A DNA stretch of 64,000 nt from Vibrio neptunius (GCA_019339365.1 CP079859.1:2976001-3040000); one strand, 5' to 3'; counted from the first letter of the stretch, positions 19,981-29,049 are shown. The notes: generated from the sequence alone by a model not told the origin. Made by a program: numbers and translations.

Positions 19981-20704
19981 TCAATGTTCGATGCTGACTG
20001 GTACGGCGAGGATATAGCCATTTCCGCGCATAGTTTTAATATATTGCGGGTATTTACCACTATCACCCAGACGCTGACGCAAGCGACTCAACTGGACGTC
20101 AATACCTCGCTCAAAGGGAAGTGCCTCTCGCCCTCTGGTCGCAAAAGAGATCGTATCGCGATCTAAAACCTCATTCGGGCGCGAGAGAAACAGCATTAAG
20201 AGTGCAAAGTCACTGCCCGACAGATCGTGTTCTTCTTGGGTATCACTATGGGTAATTTTGTGCGCTAAGGTATCAAGTTGCCAGTCGCCAAACGTAATCT
20301 GTTTTGGTAGAGAATCCGAACTTTTTTTCTTCATTGACTTGAACTCGTCGCAAGACTGCTTTGATTCGAGCGATGAGCTGACGTGGATTAAATGGCTTGG
20401 CAATGTAGTCATCGGCACCAATTTCCAGACCGATGATCTGATCAGTTTCGTCCGACACTGCGGTAAGCATAATAATAGGTACATTCGAGTCGCGACGAAT
20501 ATGTTGGCACAAGGTAAAGCCATCATCACCCGGTAGCATCACATCAAGAAGCACCATATCAGGGTAGCCTTCTTGATCAAGGTGCGCCTTTAATTCTTCG
20601 CCATCCGCCACGGCGTTGACCTGATAACCCGCTTTGGTTAGGTATTCACCCAACAGCTCCCGAATTTCTAGATCATCATCTACAACAAGTATCTTTGCGT
20701 TCAT
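19981..20704 (-). CDS. OmpR-family response regulator (GltR-like), one frameshift
   Basis: This is the DNA-binding partner of the adjacent kinase. Reading through one extra base gives 240 residues. The receiver (1-120) has acidic pocket VVDDD, phospho-acceptor aspartate in VLLDVMLPGDDG and KPF near residue 104. The winged-helix domain (about 135-235) has ALPFERGIDVQLSRLRQRLGD and the terminal KTMRGNGYILAV. The extra base lies in T7 at 20322-20328, in the linker (NEEKK to SSDSLP). The 5' part reads 20704 to 20273 and then stops; the C-terminal part is open from about 20340 to 19981. Both domains are intact, so this looks like base-calling error or a very recent mutation. It is the first gene of the regulator-kinase-gts series. 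Confidence 0.85.
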
Positions 20705-21069
20705 TCACTTCAATTATTACTTACGATGTCTGGCTCTAGTTTAGAGATTAATAGGAATGGGGCAGATTGATAAAATTGGATTATTTGATCACAAAACAGA
20801 TTCAGATCACAACCTATTAACAAATATAAAAGTAATTCAGTACTTTTTAACAAGAGAGGTCAATTAGGAAGAGCTGCTGAAGGGAATTGACTAAAGCAGT
20901 GGTTAAGGTTGAGCGGCGACAGAGAAGACATATGCAGTCCATTTGCAAAGCTGTTATCGCAGAAAGTAGCATAAAGCGGATAGATATGCTTCGAAAGCTG
21001 CCCTAATAAATGATGTTATAACCACGTCCCTGAACACTTATTAAGGCTTTGCTTTAGTGTCATTCAATA
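20705..21069. other. Intergenic region upstream of the regulator-kinase-gts operon
   Basis: This gap should contain the promoter of the response regulator gene (minus strand). I see no convincing -35/-10 pair, terminator or RNA. A 24-codon plus-strand frame at 20932 has only a weak ribosome site and is not called. Confidence 0.4.
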
Positions 21070-21171
21070 TTAAATAAGAGCGAAAACACCCACAATCCCG
21101 ACAAGAGAAAATAGGCAAGTGCGGCTGATAACGCCAAAGTTAGAAGGTTGGATCATTTCTTGATGCTGCAT
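21070..21171 (-). CDS. Small membrane protein of 33 residues, unknown function
   Basis: A short reading frame begins with an ATG (21169-21171) behind a strong GAGGAG ribosome site six bases upstream. It encodes MQHQEMIQPSNF followed by a hydrophobic stretch (about residues 14-33, SRTCLFSLVGIVGVFALI) that fits one membrane helix with a short polar N-terminus. I do not recognise the family. It stands alone in a 720-base gap between the response regulator and DUF2913 genes, in an AT-rich region. The ribosome site and the clean polar-then-hydrophobic layout make it more than a chance frame, but only conservation would settle it. Confidence 0.5.
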   Translation of the reverse strand: MQHQEMIQPSNFGVISRTCLFSLVGIVGVFALI

Positions 21172-21427
21172 ACGTTCTCCTCGTTGTTTTTATTACATCT
21201 TAATTACAATATGATGAATTCGAAGAATTTTCTCAACACACATCAAGATTAAATTTTTATGACAATCTGAATAAAATGAGAGATTAGGCTTATTTTTTGA
21301 TTTTTTAAGAGTGTAAACAATTGGCTCCAGTGCGCGATTTGTCGGTAAGTTGTGGCTAAATTTCGCGAAAACCTAATTAAATGAAGGCAATTAAGATTTT
21401 AGTTCATTAAGGAACGAAGCGGTAAAT

Positions 21428-22093
21428 TTATTTCAAGCCTAAGCTAATGCGCACAAAGCTATCATCTTCGTAATCAACTTTATGTTCAAAGATTGCGGAA
21501 GCGTAAATGGTTCGAAGAATGGCATGCTTTTCGCCACGAGTACCACGAAATAGCATTGAAATATCAGCAGATAGACGATTGCGATTATCAAAATGCGCAT
21601 TCAAATCCGGTGACAGCACACACAATAGACAACCTTTAGGATTAAAGGCTAAGTCCACCTCTTCTGCACTAGACACCAGCACCGTTGTATTGAGTTCTTT
21701 CTCTATAGAGTTGATAAGCAAAAGAAAACTGTCTAAATGAGGCAATTCATCACCATGAATTGGTGAGAACAGATTGCCTAGCATTGATTCCATATCCAGA
21801 CGCTGAGATCGAGCGTGACTGACCAGAGAGCGGACTTTCTTCTTAAAAGGCTTATACTTCTTGCTGTTAGCCGCTTTGTTCAGCCAAGCAGAAAGTATAT
21901 CATTGATGTCCGAACGCGACTTTCGGCCTAAAGCCTGTGCAGAATGATTAGTGTGCAGATGAAGCAATGCATGTAATGCTAGCTCAGACAGAAGAGGCTC
22001 AAACTCGGGTTTAATTTTAGTATGGATACTGCGCATGTTGTCTGAACGTATGGGGCCCTGTTCAAGCTTAGGTACTTTGAGAAGGAACGACAT
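21428..22093 (-). CDS. DUF2913 family protein
   Basis: This is a 221-residue soluble protein of unknown function. The central segment (ALLHLHTNHSAQALGRKSRSDINDILSAWLNKAANSKKYKPFKKKVRSLVSHARSQ) fits the DUF2913 pattern found in Vibrio: ALLHL, a W near the middle of the helix, and a basic KKxxxSL run. No enzymatic motif is apparent. The C-terminal half is mixed alpha/beta without repeats. It is monocistronic, upstream of the tRNA-Arg gene in the direction opposite to folD. The DUF assignment is from memory and moderately sure. Confidence 0.65.
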   Translation of the reverse strand: MSFLLKVPKLEQGPIRSDNMRSIHTKIKPEFEPLLSELALHALLHLHTNHSAQALGRKSRSDINDILSAWLNKAANSKKYKPFKKKVRSLVSHARSQRLDMESMLGNLFSPIHGDELPHLDSFLLLINSIEKELNTTVLVSSAEEVDLAFNPKGCLLCVLSPDLNAHFDNRNRLSADISMLFRGTRGEKHAILRTIYASAIFEHKVDYEDDSFVRISLGLK

Positions 22094-22181
22094 GCTACAG
22101 AAAAGCTCAGCTTATGTACAGGTCAAATTCAGTGCAATCGTCACGCTATGGTTATGAGCCAGTTTTCATCCTTTCACAGAA

Positions 22182-22219
22182 AGACAAAACCCTGACAGCC
22201 GCTAAGCCATCAGGGTTTT
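22182..22219 (-). terminator. tRNA-Arg terminator
   Basis: A perfect 10-bp stem AAAACCCTGA/TCAGGGTTTT (22186-22195 with 22210-22219) is followed by a T-rich run on the minus strand. It starts nine bases past the tRNA 3' end. Confidence 0.8.
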
Positions 22220-22227
22220 TAAAGAAA

Positions 22228-22304
22228 TGGCACGCCCTGCAGGATTCGAACCTGCGACCACATGCTTAGAAGGCACGTGCTCTATCCAACTGAGCTAAGG
22301 GCGC
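22228..22304 (-). tRNA. tRNA-Arg (anticodon UCU)
   Basis: The 77-base minus-strand sequence folds as a tRNA: acceptor arm GCGCCCT with AGGGCGT, D-arm GCTC..GAGC, anticodon loop CTTCTAA with anticodon TCT, T-arm GCAGG TTCGAAT CCTGC, and an encoded CCA end. The first acceptor pair is G1-U72, a wobble pair, where E. coli argU has G-C. As in E. coli, it sits next to folD. This locus is a known integration site in enterics, but no integrase or element is present here. Confidence 0.96.
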
Positions 22305-22505
22305 GCTACAGGGAAAGGATTATACGAGTTCGAGTTCTTAAAACAAGGTATTTTCTTAACATTCTGATCTGAATGACTAAAAAAAGGTCACCAGATTGCA
22401 TTTTGATTAAAAACACCTCAAGGCAAACGTTTGCTTATAGATGTTAGTCAAATTTTTTGCGACAATGCGCGGCAACTAGATAGCCATTCTATTTAAAGGA
22501 ACGCC

Positions 22506-23369
22506 ATGACTGCTCAAAATATTGATGGAACACTTATTTCTCAAACCGTTCGATCGGAAGTTGCCGCTCGTGTGAAGGCTCGTGTCAATTCTGGCTTAAG
22601 AGCACCTGGCCTTGCTGTAGTGCTGGTCGGGGAAGATCCGGCATCGCAAGTGTACGTTGGAAGCAAGCGTCGCGCGTGTGAAGAAGTAGGGTTCGTATCA
22701 AAATCATTTGATCTTTCTGCTTCAACTTCAGAAGAAGCATTGTTGTCTCTAATTGATGAGTTGAATGCTGACGAAGAAATTGATGGTATTCTGGTACAGC
22801 TTCCGTTACCCGCTGGTATCGATGCAACACATGTATTAGAGCGTATTCACCCAGAAAAAGACGTTGATGGCTTCCACCCTTATAACGTTGGTCGTCTTGC
22901 TCAACGTATCCCTAAACTTCGGTCATGCACACCCAAAGGCATCATCACGTTACTTGACCGCTACAATATCAACCTTCGCGGTAAGCATGCGGTTGTTGTA
23001 GGCGCATCTAACATTGTTGGCCGCCCTATGACGCTTGAGCTTCTGCTAGCGGGCTGTACAACGACCACTTGTCACCGATTCACCAAAGATCTCGAAAGCC
23101 ACGTGCGACAAGCTGATGTAGTGGTAGTGGCGGTAGGTAAACCTAACTTTATTCCAGGTAATTGGATCAAAGAAGGCGCCGTGGTAGTCGATGTCGGTAT
23201 CAACCGCTTAGAGTCTGGAAAACTAGTCGGTGACGTCGATTACAAAAACGCAAAGGAAAGCGCGAGCTTTATTACGCCCGTTCCTGGTGGTGTTGGTCCA
23301 ATGACAGTAGCCAGCTTGATTGAGAATACGATGTTGGCTTGTGAACAGTTCCACACCAAACAGAAATAA
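22506..23369 (+). CDS. folD: Methylenetetrahydrofolate dehydrogenase / cyclohydrolase
   Basis: FolD is a bifunctional cytosolic enzyme. It oxidises 5,10-methylene-THF to methenyl-THF with NADP and hydrolyses that to 10-formyl-THF. The 287 residues match the family. The signatures are [25 protein letters not shown] (with the catalytic lysine in YVGSKRRAC), [24 protein letters not shown], the nucleotide-binding [13 protein letters not shown] and the C-terminal [10 protein letters not shown]. The ATG at 22506 has AAAGGA upstream. It is monocistronic, with a strong terminator shared with recR. Confidence 0.98.
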   Translation: MTAQNIDGTLISQTVRSEVAARVKARVNSGLRAPGLAVVLVGEDPASQVYVGSKRRACEEVGFVSKSFDLSASTSEEALLSLIDELNADEEIDGILVQLPLPAGIDATHVLERIHPEKDVDGFHPYNVGRLAQRIPKLRSCTPKGIITLLDRYNINLRGKHAVVVGASNIVGRPMTLELLLAGCTTTTCHRFTKDLESHVRQADVVVVAVGKPNFIPGNWIKEGAVVVDVGINRLESGKLVGDVDYKNAKESASFITPVPGGVGPMTVASLIENTMLACEQFHTKQK

Positions 23370-23370
23370 C

Positions 23371-23400
23371 AAAAAAGCCACTCTTCATGAGTGGCTTTTT
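23371..23400. terminator. Bidirectional terminator between folD and recR
   Basis: A perfect 12-bp stem (23372-23383 with 23389-23400, loop TTCAT) is flanked by A and T runs. It serves convergent folD (+) and recR (-). Confidence 0.85.
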
Positions 23401-23417
23401 CAATCATCCAGTATGAA

Positions 23418-24017
23418 TCATAGCTTTTGTCGACCTAACAGTGAATGTGAGAGGGTTGTGCCATCCACCAACTCTAATTCACCACCTACAGGGACGCCAT
23501 GGGCAATTCTGCTCGCCTGAACCTGATGTTCCTTACACAATTCAGCGATATAATGTGCTGTGGCCTCCCCTTCGACTGTGGGGTTGGTCGCGAGAATGAC
23601 TTCGGAAACATCCCCTCGGCGTAAGCGGTAGTCGAGCACATCCAGACCAATATCACTCGGACCAATTCCGTCAAGGGGAGACAAATGCCCCATCAAAACA
23701 AAATAGCGGCCAGAAAACTGACCCGTTGACTCTACAGCAGCAATATCAGCCGGGCTTTCAACTACACAAATTTGACCATTTTCCTGACGTTTAGGATTGG
23801 TACAAATATGGCAGGTTTCTTCTTCGGTAAACGTGCGACATTCATTGCAGTGACCAATTTCCGTCATCGCATGGCTTAACGCATCCGATAACTGCAAACC
23901 ACCTTTTCTATCGCGCTGTAACAAATGAAAGGCCATACGTTGAGCCGACTTGGGACCAACCCCAGGCAGACAACGCAAGGCCTCCATCAATTGCTCCAGC
24001 ATATGACTGGTGCGCAT
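23418..24017 (-). CDS. recR: Recombination mediator protein RecR
   Basis: RecR acts with RecO (and RecF) to load RecA on SSB-coated gaps. The 199 residues match the family. The N-terminal helix-hairpin-helix contains [18 protein letters not shown] (16-33). The zinc finger has C57, C60, C69 and C72. The TOPRIM domain follows ([42 protein letters not shown]), with a C-terminal Walker-B-like end. It is 16 bases downstream of ybaB in the conserved dnaX-ybaB-recR series. Confidence 0.97.
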   Translation of the reverse strand: MRTSHMLEQLMEALRCLPGVGPKSAQRMAFHLLQRDRKGGLQLSDALSHAMTEIGHCNECRTFTEEETCHICTNPKRQENGQICVVESPADIAAVESTGQFSGRYFVLMGHLSPLDGIGPSDIGLDVLDYRLRRGDVSEVILATNPTVEGEATAHYIAELCKEHQVQASRIAHGVPVGGELELVDGTTLSHSLLGRQKL

Positions 24018-24033
24018 TAACTAACCCTATCGA

Positions 24034-24363
24034 TTAGAAAGGCATTTTCATGCCCGGTGGTAGTTGCATACCTCCAGTCACGCCAGCCATTTTTTCTTTC
24101 TGAGTTTCTTCAACACGACGAGCAGCATCGTTGAAAGCAGCAGCGATAAGGTCTTCTAACATTTCCTTGTCGTCTTCCATCAGACTTTCATCAATTTCAA
24201 CGCGACGCACGCTGTGGCTGCCCGTGATAGTGACTTTTACTAGGCCTGCACCAGACTCACCTGTCACTTCCATATTTGCAATTTCTTCTTGAAGCTTTTG
24301 CATACGCTCTTGCATTTGCTGGGCTTGCTTCATCAAATTGCCCATACCGCCTTTACCAAACAT
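24034..24363 (-). CDS. ybaB: YbaB/EbfC nucleoid-associated protein
   Basis: This is a small dimeric DNA-binding protein of the YbaB/EbfC family. The 109 residues match. The N-terminal Met/Gln-rich helix ([39 protein letters not shown]) and the [28 protein letters not shown] segment are typical. It lies between dnaX and recR, an arrangement conserved across many bacteria, and probably shares their transcript. Confidence 0.95.
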   Translation of the reverse strand: MFGKGGMGNLMKQAQQMQERMQKLQEEIANMEVTGESGAGLVKVTITGSHSVRRVEIDESLMEDDKEMLEDLIAAAFNDAARRVEETQKEKMAGVTGGMQLPPGMKMPF

Positions 24364-24434
24364 GATTATCTCTCTGGTTATTTAGCCTATTTCGTTAATA
24401 AATGGGGTCGAAGTATGACTTTTCAACCCCAGAG

Positions 24435-26520
24435 TTAGATTGGTCGTACACTGTCTTTATCGAGTTCTGCAGCAAATCTTTGCTCAATGAACTGAACATG
24501 ATTATCATTTTCTAAGCTCATAAACGCCTGTTGCAATCTTCCTTGATAAAGTTTTTCTCTCAGCTCTAAAGGTGTTTCTCCGCTATCGCCTATCTTAACA
24601 GTAAGATGGCAATCCTCACCAATAGCTCTGTTGACTGCCTCGAGTAACTCACTTTGCGCACGCTCAGTATTTAAATGCGCCTGCTGAGGCCTTAATGTCA
24701 GTGCGATTAATGAACCTTGTTTTTCATAATGGGAGTTCAGAGCCAATTGCTCAGTCAGCTTAGCCGTGTCCAGCTGACTAATCAGCTTTGCCCACTCATT
24801 TTTCCCTAGGCTCTCTTCTGCTAATTTTTGGGCCATTTCAGGTGTTTTCTCATGCTCCAACGCTTTTTTTATCTGAGTTGGAGTCAGTTCACTACCCTGT
24901 TTTTCGACTTGAGTTAAAGTCGGCTTCCACTGATAAGGTTCATTCTTAATCGGCTCAGGTGTCGCTACCGACTGCGAGTTTGACAATGGCGACACCGGCA
25001 GAGTTCCTGATTGTCGCTGAGCAACTCGGTCAAGAACAGATTCTGATTTTTTTGCTGATGTCGCGTTAGCCTTTTTTGGCGTATTTCCTTGATGGTTCCC
25101 TTTACGTTGAGAACGAAGCTGATGACGCAACCCACTCACAGGCGATGTAGGCTGGCCCTGTTGCACTGAAGGCGGAACCTGCTGCTCTTGAGACATAGAT
25201 GGATCCGGTGTGTCATGCTGCAAAGGCTCGTAATCCATAGGCTCATGGCGATATTGCTCTGGCATGTAACCAGCCGGCGGTAACGCTTCTCGATCCTGCC
25301 GATGGGAAGGAGTCGGTACGACAGGCGACGTGGTACTGTGAGTCGTCGCACTAGAGAGAGGTTGAGAGACTGACGCTGGAGTCGTCAGCTCAGACTGAGT
25401 AACATCTGTCGAGATTGCTTGTGCATCAGGTTTCGCTGATGGCCTGAATGCCATCATTCTCAGCACAACCATCTCTAGACCAATGCGCTCTGAAGGCGCT
25501 AAAGGAAGATCTTGGCGACCTTTCAAAGCAATTTGATAGTACAGCTGAACATCTTGAGGCGCTAAAGCACGACTCAAAAGCTCTACTTTTTTCTGCGTCA
25601 GGCTGTGCCTTGTCCAAGGTTGCAGGCAGTGCCTGATACATGGCGAGACGATGCAACTGAGTCGCAAGCTGTTGGAGCAGCCCATCCCATTCAACGCCGT
25701 TTTGCGCTAAGGCAGATAAACGGTCCATCGCCACCTGAGGTTGCTTTGAGCTGATCGCCTCAAGCAAATGCAACGCCTGGTCGGTATCCAGTGTGCCCAA
25801 CATGTGTGCCACACTGTCAGTAAGTACTTGTCCGTTACCTAATGCAATGGCCTGATCACTTAAGCTCAATGCATCACGCATACTACCATCAGCAGCGTGT
25901 GCTATCATTCCAAGCGCTCGCGGCTCAGAGGAAACTTGCTCATGTTTTAAAATATGATCCAACTGTTCATGGATACTATCAACACTGATTGGCTTGAGAT
26001 GAAACTGCAAACAACGGGATAAAATGGTAACAGGTAGCTTTTGCGGATCAGTCGTCGCCAGAAGGAATTTAACATACTCAGGCGGCTCTTCGAGTGTTTT
26101 AAGTAATGCGTTAAAACTGTGGCGCGAGAGCATGTGGACTTCATCGATTAGATAAACCTTAAATCGACCACGTGCAGGCTTATATTGCACGTTATCCAGC
26201 AATTCACGAGTATCTTCAACTTTAGTGCGTGACGCAGCATCGATTTCCAATAGGTCGACAAAACGGCCTTCATCGATTTCTTTACAAGTAGCACAAGTAC
26301 CACAAGGCGTCGCTGTGATTCCTGTTTCACAATTCAGCCCTTTTGCAAACAATCGACCTATCGTCGTTTTCCCAACACCACGTGTACCGCTAAACAAGTA
26401 GGCATGATGGAGCCGGTTCTGGGCTAAAGCATTTTCCAATGCTGTCAAAACATGGCTTTGCCCTACCACTTCATTGAAGTTAGTAGGTCGCCACTTTCGA
26501 GCTAAAGCAAGATAACTCAT
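24435..26520 (-). CDS. dnaX: DNA polymerase III subunits tau/gamma (one frameshift)
   Basis: This is the clamp-loader ATPase of the replicative polymerase. Reading through one extra base gives 694 residues (tau). The N-terminal AAA+ domain has Walker A GTRGVGKTT, a zinc-binding loop (CETGITATPCGTCATC), LIDEVHML and the SRC motif ILSRCLQF. The clamp-loader collar and the long Pro/Gln-rich linker lead into the C-terminal polymerase-binding domain ending DSVRPI. The extra base is in T6 at 25587-25592, after DAEK. The frame open to 25426 then ends, and the rest reads from about 25590 to 24435. Since dnaX is essential, base-calling error is likely. A separate E. coli-type programmed -1 site lies at 25071-25077. 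Confidence 0.92.
25066..25089 (-). promoter_or_regulatory. Programmed -1 ribosomal frameshift site in dnaX (tau to gamma)
   Basis: In the tau frame the codons CCA AAA AAG GCT contain the slippery heptamer A AAA AAG (25071-25077). An AAGGA Shine-Dalgarno-like element ends eight bases upstream. After a -1 slip the next codons are GGC TAA, so the product ends one residue after Lys483, giving a gamma form of about 484 residues. This is the same design as in E. coli dnaX. Confidence 0.7.
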
Positions 26521-26532
26521 GAATATATCCGA

Positions 26533-27078
26533 TTAATGGCCGTCAAATTCACAGATACTGTATACGTCGAGGCCTAAACCTTCTAGACGCTTGTCGCCAC
26601 CAATCTCTGGAAGATTGATAACAAATGCAGCATGTTCCACAGCGCCACCCAACTGACGAATCAGTTTCGTTGTCGCTTCAATAGTGCCACCAGTAGCCAA
26701 AAGATCATCAACAACCAACACTTTGTCACCTTCCGAAATCGCGTCAGTGTGGATTTCCAGTGTGTCAGTGCCGTACTCGAGCTCATAAGATTGAGCAACG
26801 GTCTCACGTGGCAATTTACCCGGCTTACGCACAGGAACAAAACCTAGTCCTAGCTCAAGTGCAAGCGGAGCCCCGAAGAGAAAACCACGCGCTTCTGTAC
26901 CTACAATTTTGGTGAAACCCATGTCCTTGTATTTTTCAACTAATAGTTGGATCGTCGCTTGGTAAGCAGGAGCGTCTTCCATCAAGCTGGTCACGTCACG
27001 AAATAGAATGCCTGGCTTTGGATAATCTGGAATACTTTTGATGCTGGATTTGATCAGTGAGATTGTTTCAGTTGTCAT
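26533..27078 (-). CDS. apt: Adenine phosphoribosyltransferase
   Basis: Apt salvages adenine to AMP using PRPP in the cytosol. The 181 residues match E. coli Apt (183). The landmarks are [18 protein letters not shown] near the N-terminus, [31 protein letters not shown], and the PRPP-binding motif [21 protein letters not shown]. The C-terminus ([13 protein letters not shown]) is slightly shorter than in some relatives. It is 12 bases upstream of dnaX, the conserved apt-dnaX order. Confidence 0.97.
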   Translation of the reverse strand: MTTETISLIKSSIKSIPDYPKPGILFRDVTSLMEDAPAYQATIQLLVEKYKDMGFTKIVGTEARGFLFGAPLALELGLGFVPVRKPGKLPRETVAQSYELEYGTDTLEIHTDAISEGDKVLVVDDLLATGGTIEATTKLIRQLGGAVEHAAFVINLPEIGGDKRLEGLGLDVYSICEFDGH

Positions 27079-27203
27079 AACTCGTTTCTTAGATTGGCTA
27101 AGCGTGTACCTATCGTGTCATTATGTGGTGACGCTAGCGGGGTTCTCTGCACATTTGGGTCATCAACCGCTGACTTAAATGATCTGTGCCTACAATTATA
27201 AAC

Positions 27204-27223
27204 GCCCACTCTGAAGAGCGGGC
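27204..27223 (-). terminator. Hairpin downstream of ybaN, probable terminator
   Basis: A 9-bp stem with one mismatch (27204-27212 with 27215-27223) lies 16 bases past the ybaN stop. Only a short T-rich run follows on the minus strand, so termination may be partial. Confidence 0.45.
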
Positions 27224-27239
27224 AAACTTTACTGCAATC

Positions 27240-27689
27240 TTAGTGATTTTCTTGCTTGTCAGCAAGGCGCTCAATCACTGGTAAACGAATAAACCAAGTC
27301 AATAAGATGATCAGCATGACCACCAGCATAATCTTTAACCAAAAGTGGGGAACAACCCAAATAGAAAAGGTAAAGCTCGCGACCATGCAAATGGCTCCAC
27401 GTGTTTTTACTTTGCTGGTTACTGCACCATGCTGATGCCAATTGTCTAAGATGGGCCCAAACGTTTTGTGCTCATGCAACCAACGATGGAAGGTTGGGCT
27501 ACTGCGCATAAAACACGCACTGGCAAGAAGAATAAATGGCGTCGTTGGGAGAAGAGGGAGGAATATGCCCAGAAAGCCCAGGCACAAACTTAAGCTACCG
27601 ACAATATTTAAACCAAGTCTTTGAATACTGATGGTAAGCTCCGAGAAATCAATTAGAAACCCGCGTATCCATTCATTACACGAATCCAA
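27240..27689 (-). CDS. ybaN: YbaN family (DUF454) inner-membrane protein
   Basis: This is a small membrane protein of unknown function. The segment GFLGIFLPLLPTTPFILLASACFMRSSPTFHRWL, with PLLPTTPFILLA, is diagnostic of DUF454. Later come KTRGAICMVASFTFSIWVV and a C-terminal RLPVIE. Three or four hydrophobic segments are visible. The start is uncertain. The open frame begins at a TTG (27689) with no good ribosome site, inside the preceding 43-codon frame. E. coli YbaN is 125 residues and would start near ISIQRLGLNIVG. A GGAG lies just before that point, but only rare start codons (ATC or ATT) are available, so a base error here is possible. Confidence 0.85.
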   Translation of the reverse strand: MDSCNEWIRGFLIDFSELTISIQRLGLNIVGSLSLCLGFLGIFLPLLPTTPFILLASACFMRSSPTFHRWLHEHKTFGPILDNWHQHGAVTSKVKTRGAICMVASFTFSIWVVPHFWLKIMLVVMLIILLTWFIRLPVIERLADKQENH

Positions 27690-27784
27690 GTTAACGTGGC
27701 TGGTAGTGTAGGGATCAGTAGCACTGCAATAAAACCTAGAAAGTAGAAAATATTGTAAGGTTCTTTGAAATCTTTGTCTGCCAT
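27653..27784 (-). CDS. Small membrane protein of 43 residues, unknown function
   Basis: A short frame from ATG (27782-27784) to TAA (27653-27655) encodes MADKDFKEPYN, a hydrophobic stretch IFYFLGFIAVLLIPTLPATLTWI that can span the membrane once, and a short tail RVMNGYAGF. The ribosome site is weak (AGAAG). It lies immediately upstream of ybaN and overlaps its longest frame, so the two may be translationally coupled. I do not recognise the family. The charged N-terminus and clean hydrophobic core support a real small membrane protein. Confidence 0.5.
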   Translation of the reverse strand: MADKDFKEPYNIFYFLGFIAVLLIPTLPATLTWIRVMNGYAGF

Positions 27785-27948
27785 GGGATTACTTCTCTAA
27801 TGTAGTGACGACTTTCCGACCACGAGTTAAACTTTCGTTAAAACATTGGGTCATTTTTGTTTTGGCGGACTATACCCTAATACCTTGCACATAAACACCG
27901 AATAAAAAAATGGTTATTCCACTATTCTACTCAATGCCAAAGGAGCGC

Positions 27949-29049
27949 TTACGCACTCCCTCCGCGGAAAATATCTAAGCTGAAACTACTTGAACCCAAG
28001 CAGCTTAAAGTTAACTGGCAAGCAGACTGTATTGGCAAATCAGTGGTAATGAAGTTCTTCGCACAACTATCCCCTAGCCTGACACCCGCCGGGATGTGCT
28101 GCGAAAAATAGCCATTAGACCACTGGGCATCTAATCCGGCAGGTAAAATAGATAGTGTTCCTTCAGACACATCAGCTAATCCAAACAAGGCACGTACAGG
28201 ACTCGCACATTCGGAACATGTCACCCCTTTTTCAAGGAGGTCGGCAATGTCTTTCAGATCCGCGTTGAAACACTTCAGATTTCTTAAGTAATCATGGAAC
28301 AACGCGCGTACCAGCAGAGTCGTCGCTGCACCATGCTGCCCTTCGCTCGCTGAGTCAACAAGATAAAACGCAAACTGGCCATTCATAAGCCAAGCATAAT
28401 CAAACACTAGAGGCATAACATCTGTGGACTGCAATAAGCGGTAACTGCACTTCCAATCCCCCTGAGAGGTATCCTTATCAGGTAGCAAAGCATGAAGTAA
28501 ATCTTTCGCAGCAATGGGATTGTCTTCGAGATATTCGAGGTGCCAATGTAACTCTTGTTCCTCTGGCATATCACCACTGTCTACACGAAACCATTGGCTG
28601 GCAAAATCACGCTGATCAGAAAGATGGTTATCTGAATCGTCGAGTGTGTTTTCGATTGCACTCGCAAGATGCTCATGATTTGCAATTGGCTTTGGTAAAA
28701 AATCCTTAATACCAAAACGTAGCGCTTTTGCTACATCTGACATTTCATCGGTTGCAGACACAACGATCAACGGGAGCGATGGGTACTCTAAACTCACCTC
28801 TTCCACAAACTCTATACCATCCAACACTGGCATCGATAGATCGCACAATATGATATCTGGCTCAGCATCTCTGAGCTTTTTGAGACCTTCTAAGCCATTT
28901 TCAGCTTCAACTATTTGATAACCTTGAGCTTCGAGAAACCCGCTGGTAATCTTACGAAAAACAGGATCATCATCGACTAGCATAATCCGTTTTGGGCTGG
29001 CAGCCAGCTGAACTGAGGGCTTTGTCGCCACTTCGTATGTTTTATGCAT
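27949..29049 (-). CDS. Response regulator with C-terminal PP2C-like domain (RssB-like)
   Basis: The start is the ATG at 29047-29049 (MHKTYEV), with AAGG close upstream. An upstream TTG extension to 29082 has no ribosome site. The 366 residues have a CheY-like receiver at about 18-140 (MLVDDDP, acceptor aspartate in IILCDLSMPVLDG, SATDE, and lysine in KDFLPKPI). A C-terminal region resembles the degenerate PP2C domain of RssB (YAWLMNGQFAFYLVDSASEGQHGAATTLLVRALFHDYL). RssB is the adaptor that delivers the stationary-phase sigma factor to ClpXP, and clpX is in this window. The C-terminal part is too divergent for me to assign rssB firmly; it could be another RsbU-like regulator. Confidence 0.75.
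   Translation of the reverse strand: MHKTYEVATKPSVQLAASPKRIMLVDDDPVFRKITSGFLEAQGYQIVEAENGLEGLKKLRDAEPDIILCDLSMPVLDGIEFVEEVSLEYPSLPLIVVSATDEMSDVAKALRFGIKDFLPKPIANHEHLASAIENTLDDSDNHLSDQRDFASQWFRVDSGDMPEEQELHWHLEYLEDNPIAAKDLLHALLPDKDTSQGDWKCSYRLLQSTDVMPLVFDYAWLMNGQFAFYLVDSASEGQHGAATTLLVRALFHDYLRNLKCFNADLKDIADLLEKGVTCSECASPVRALFGLADVSEGTLSILPAGLDAQWSNGYFSQHIPAGVRLGDSCAKNFITTDLPIQSACQLTLSCLGSSSFSLDIFRGGSA

Noticed and set aside
20798..20813. CRP-like site upstream of the response regulator gene
   Set aside because: One half (TCACA) fits but the other (ACAGA) matches TGTGA at only two of five positions.
20932..21006. 24-codon plus-strand frame upstream of the response regulator gene
   Set aside because: Weak ribosome site, no hydrophobic or other recognisable feature, and overlap with the expected promoter region of the regulator.
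22228..22505. tRNA-Arg/folD junction as the end of an integrated element
   Set aside because: This is an integration hotspot in enterics, but there is no integrase, no repeat of the tRNA 3' end and no compositional change on either side.
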